Source: Heritagella sp051881655 (lineage in GTDB: Bacteria; Bacillota; Clostridia; Oscillospirales; Acutalibacteraceae). From it: a DNA stretch of 7,139 bases. Below the pieces are notes generated by a model. It was not told the origin of the DNA. It saw only the letters and a program-made list of their open reading frames with translations, and did not search any database. Location of the stretch: NCBI GenBank assembly GCA_051881655.1, contig JBJEQH010000206.1:1-7139 (forward strand), given 5' to 3'. Both the position numbers and the translations under genes were made by a program. This document shows positions 5,380-7,139 of the stretch, piece after piece; the first letter of the stretch is position 1, and each line of letters begins with the position of its first letter.

Positions 5380-6534
5380 TCACCCGGCCACCGCCGGTGC
5401 CGCTCCGCTTTTGCCCATCGCAATGACCATCAGCACCCGCTCGCCCTGAATTTCACAGGGATACGGATAGGTTTCTGCGATTTTTTCAAACTGTGCCTGA
5501 AGAGCCGCGGCCTTTGCTCCGTCGCGCTCCTGCAGAAGCGCATAGGCGTACAGGGTGCGCAGCACCGACGGATTCTGCCGCATGGACCGCACAAATTTTT
5601 TCAGTTCACCCGTGAACAGCGCTTCCGCCACCTCCCGACGGTTTTCGCCTGTCAGCTCGCAGTAGAGCAGATCGAGAAGCAGCAGGTTACGGTGCAGCGG
5701 CACGATCCCGCTGTCCATCTGCAGAAGGCGGTTCATCAGCCCGGCGGCTTCCTCCAGGCGGCAGGCATCCATCAGCCGGTTGCAGGCCAGCACGCCCCGC
5801 ACGGCTGTCATGCTGTTTTTCATCTCCTCATCGGTGGGAATGGCAAACCACTCCTCCGGCATCTGGTGCAGGCGCATCCCCTTAGCAATCTGCTCGTTCA
5901 CTTTCAGCTGAATCCAAAAGGAATCCCGGGCACTCTGGTTTCGGTGCAGGCAAAGGGCGTTATACCCGTCATTGGGCACGGCGGCACTCATGGGAATCCC
6001 GTTGAGCAGCGCCAAAGCCAGCCCGGCCAGTGCGGCCATGCACCATACCGCCGAGAGAAGTGGAATACCCGCGGTCAGCCAGCCAAGGCCCCCAAAAACC
6101 GCCGCCGCGGCCAGGTTCATTCCGGCGCCGCCCAGATTGTACAGGACTACCGGGAATTGCCCCTCTTTTTTCTCGGGCGGAGCCATCAGGCACTGCCCAC
6201 TGGTTCCGGCCAGGGAGTACCGTTTGCGCCGGATTTCTCCGTTTTCCCGGATCCACATCACACTGAAAATGCGAAAGGAGAGAAACCGGTATCCGGTCCA
6301 CCGTCCAAAAATCAGGTGACCGGCCTCGTGAAGAACCGTCTGAAAGAGCATCGCGAAAAGAAAGACGCCAAACAAAAACAGCATAAGGAAGATCAGCTCC
6401 CCATCCGTCTGCCCCATCGGAAAGGCGGATTCCGCGATTTCTGCAATCCAGATGCCGCACATCGCGCCGATCAGCACCATCAATCCCAGAGAGAGGTACC
6501 GGGTCCACGCGGTTCCTTTTGATCTTTTGCCCAT
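5380..6534 (-). CDS. M50-like integral membrane zinc metalloprotease with C-terminal helical domain
   Basis: A 384-residue polytopic protein. Hydrophobic segments lie at about 13-32, 46-68, 136-155 and 160-180. The zinc protease motif HEAGH (69-73) follows the second segment. The partner motif that supplies the third zinc ligand in M50 proteases (usually LDG or PDG) appears as VPNDGYNA (186-193), with D189. GTSGQCLMAPP (110-120) lies between, where site-2 proteases often have a PDZ domain or a conserved loop; no PDZ is present. Residues 230-384 are soluble, alpha-helical and TPR-like in rhythm. Such proteins cut membrane-embedded or membrane-near substrates, often to release a signal; no substrate is evident. 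ATG at 6534 is preferred to in-frame ATGs at 6549 and 6540 because AGGAGG lies 6 bases before it, and inside the longer versions. It heads the operon. Confidence 0.85.
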   Translation of the reverse strand: MGKRSKGTAWTRYLSLGLMVLIGAMCGIWIAEIAESAFPMGQTDGELIFLMLFLFGVFLFAMLFQTVLHEAGHLIFGRWTGYRFLSFRIFSVMWIRENGEIRRKRYSLAGTSGQCLMAPPEKKEGQFPVVLYNLGGAGMNLAAAAVFGGLGWLTAGIPLLSAVWCMAALAGLALALLNGIPMSAAVPNDGYNALCLHRNQSARDSFWIQLKVNEQIAKGMRLHQMPEEWFAIPTDEEMKNSMTAVRGVLACNRLMDACRLEEAAGLMNRLLQMDSGIVPLHRNLLLLDLLYCELTGENRREVAEALFTGELKKFVRSMRQNPSVLRTLYAYALLQERDGAKAAALQAQFEKIAETYPYPCEIQGERVLMVIAMGKSGAAPAVAG

Positions 6535-6540
6535 ATCCAT

Positions 6541-6546
6541 CCTCCT
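6541..6546 (-). promoter_or_regulatory. Ribosome binding site choosing between three ATG codons of the protease gene
   Basis: On the - strand the order is ATG (6549), AGGAGG, ATG (6540), GAT, ATG (6534). Only the last ATG has workable spacing (6 bases) from this full-consensus Shine-Dalgarno, so the annotated start is 6534. Confidence 0.75.
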
Positions 6547-6621
6547 CATAATAATCCTTCGCAGCGGCCCCAGCGAAACCGGTGCAGCGTTTCTCTTTTC
6601 ACGAAAAACAGGGATACTTAC

Positions 6622-6650
6622 ATACTAATATACCCGCATCGGGAAGTCAA
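6622..6650 (-). promoter_or_regulatory. Promoter of the M50-led operon
   Basis: Read on the - strand, TTGACT (6650-6645) is followed after 17 bases by TAGTAT (6627-6622). The -35 matches five of six consensus bases and the -10 four of six. Transcription would start near 6615, leaving a leader of about 80 bases. The spacer holds the palindrome CCCG-ATG-CGGG. Confidence 0.65.
6633..6643. promoter_or_regulatory. Palindrome in the M50 promoter spacer, putative repressor operator
   Basis: CCCG (6633-6636), CAT, CGGG (6640-6643) is an inverted repeat located between the -35 and -10 hexamers. It resembles the two ACCCG-N4-CGGGT sites near the XRE gene but has a 3-base centre. A protein bound here would occlude RNA polymerase. 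Its use by the XRE regulator is inference. Confidence 0.5.
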
Positions 6651-6670
6651 ACGATTTATTTCTCCCCGTT

Positions 6671-6693
6671 TCTGCTGGTTTGCGGGAAGCAGA
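6671..6693. repeat. Small inverted repeat in the divergent intergenic region
   Basis: TCTGCT (6671-6676) is a perfect complement of AGCAGA (6688-6693) across 11 bases. Nearby are a perfect 10-base palindrome GCCGTACGGC (6724-6733) and a GC-rich hairpin (CCCCT-CCCC-AGGGG, 6754-6767, plus outer CCG/CGG pairs). No T-tract follows any of them. Between the M50 promoter and the XRE promoter I see nothing else: no credible gene or RNA. Confidence 0.35.
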
Positions 6694-6798
6694 TCTCCGC
6701 CAGGTTCCACACGGTTTTGTGCTGCCGTACGGCCTGCTGCGCATATTGTGCCGCCCCTCCCCAGGGGTGCGGAGACAGGGCATTTATTTGCACTGTCA

Positions 6799-6812
6799 AC
6801 CCGTATTCGGGT
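6799..6812. promoter_or_regulatory. Operator-like palindrome 1, ACCCG-N4-CGGGT
   Basis: ACCCG (6799-6803), TATT, CGGGT (6808-6812), flanked by A on the left and AA on the right exactly as in palindrome 2. It lies just upstream of the -35 area of the XRE promoter, a normal place for an autoregulator. Confidence 0.7.
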
Positions 6813-6831
6813 AATTCCCTCTCTGCACATT

Positions 6832-6839
6832 GGTATCAT
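6832..6839 (+). promoter_or_regulatory. Putative extended -10 promoter of the XRE gene
   Basis: TATCAT (6834-6839) matches TATAAT in five of six positions. A TG dinucleotide at 6831-6832 and one further base give TGGTATCAT, an extended -10. No good -35 lies 17 bases upstream (GTAATT), which is tolerable for extended -10 promoters. The start would be near 6846, at palindrome 2. Confidence 0.5.
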
Positions 6840-6846
6840 CATACTA

Positions 6847-6860
6847 ACCCGCAAACGGGT
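6847..6860. promoter_or_regulatory. Operator-like palindrome 2, ACCCG-N4-CGGGT
   Basis: ACCCG (6847-6851), CAAA, CGGGT (6856-6860). It overlaps the predicted transcription start of the XRE gene. The centre is 48 bp from that of palindrome 1. Matching arms and flanks with a differing centre are what a dimeric helix-turn-helix protein would select. Confidence 0.7.
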
Positions 6861-6883
6861 AAAATGGATGATGAGGGAACGCC

Positions 6884-7139
6884 ATGGCCTATTCAGAAAT
6901 CTATATAAGACGTATCCGGCAGCTGTGCAAAGAGCGTGGAATCGCGATCAATAAGCTGGCCACCATGAGCGGTGTGAAGCAGTCCACACTGGATAACATC
7001 GTCCGGGGGCTGACAAAAAATCCTCGGGTGAAAACCCTGCACAAGATTGCGCTGGCTTTTTCCATGACCCTTTCCGAGTTCCTGGATTTTGAGGAGCTGA
7101 ACGATTACTCCTTTGATGATGAACCGGAGGATGAACGCG
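6884..7139 (+). CDS. XRE-family helix-turn-helix transcriptional regulator (3' end outside window)
   Basis: Eighty-five codons are visible and the frame is still open at the window end. The N-terminal 70 residues form a Cro/CI-type helix-turn-helix domain: IRRIRQLCKERGIAINKLA (8-26), then the turn and recognition helix MSGVKQSTLDNIVRG (28-42), then TLHKIALAFSMTLSEFLDF (51-69), the standard last helices of small Firmicute regulators. An acidic stretch, DDEPEDER (78-85), follows and may be the end of the protein or a linker. ATG at 6884 is the first in-frame start after a TGA at 6872-6874, and GAGGGA (6873-6878) lies 5 bases upstream. It is divergent from the M50 operon. The paired palindromes around its promoter suggest autoregulation. 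A larger C-terminal domain cannot be excluded. Confidence 0.88.
   Translation, partial: MAYSEIYIRRIRQLCKERGIAINKLATMSGVKQSTLDNIVRGLTKNPRVKTLHKIALAFSMTLSEFLDFEELNDYSFDDEPEDER

Noticed and set aside
5692..6522. + strand ORF (276 codons) opposite the M50 protease
   Set aside because: It is rich in H, P and Q, typical of antisense GC-rich reading. HEAGH, NDG and membrane segments support the - strand gene.
6582..6908. 108-codon + strand ORF across the divergent intergenic region
   Set aside because: It runs over both promoters and all three palindromes and into the XRE gene in another frame. No ribosome binding site or domain is present.

Overview
The window looks like part of a chromosome from a low-redundancy, moderately GC-rich Firmicute, most likely a gut-type clostridium. 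The grounds are strong AGGAGG-type ribosome binding sites, one likely GTG and one likely TTG start, a perfect sigma-A consensus promoter, and clostridial-type families (C_GCAxxG_C_C, a GQCLMAPP-type M50 protein, a small XRE regulator). The organism assignment is inference. There is no rRNA, tRNA, CRISPR array, transposase or phage structural gene.

Left part, + strand: the last codons of an unidentified gene (3-104), a MutT/Nudix hydrolase (132-548) and a RimJ/RimL-type GNAT acetyltransferase (675-1199). The first 540 bases are about 44% GC by hand count, while sampled stretches further right reach 65-77%, so the left edge may have a different history.

Middle part, + strand: a promoter with perfect TTGACA-17-TATAAT hexamers and a 14-bp palindrome over the predicted transcription start drives a MarR regulator (1423-1866). 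That gene overlaps a TauE/SafE (TSUP) anion exporter (1854-2630) by 13 bp. An adenosine deaminase-family amidohydrolase (2768-3733) follows. A strong bidirectional terminator (3759-3801) closes this side.

Right part, - strand: a compact four-gene cluster, in transcription order an M50-type membrane metalloprotease (6534-5380), a GNAT (5348-4899), a C_GCAxxG_C_C protein (4857-4453) and another GNAT (4434-3877), with gaps of 31, 41 and 18 bases, running into the same terminator. Diverging from it at the right edge is an XRE-family regulator (6884 onward, cut by the window end).

The most interesting region is the divergent intergenic stretch 6535-6883. It carries two matching palindromes ACCCG-N4-CGGGT around the regulator's putative promoter and a shorter relative, CCCG-CAT-CGGG, inside the -35/-10 spacer of the protease promoter. 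This suggests that one regulator controls both itself and the membrane protease operon. Much of the coding annotation is solid at family level, but substrates and biological roles of the three acetyltransferases, the exporter, the C_GCAxxG_C_C protein and the protease are not visible from the sequence.
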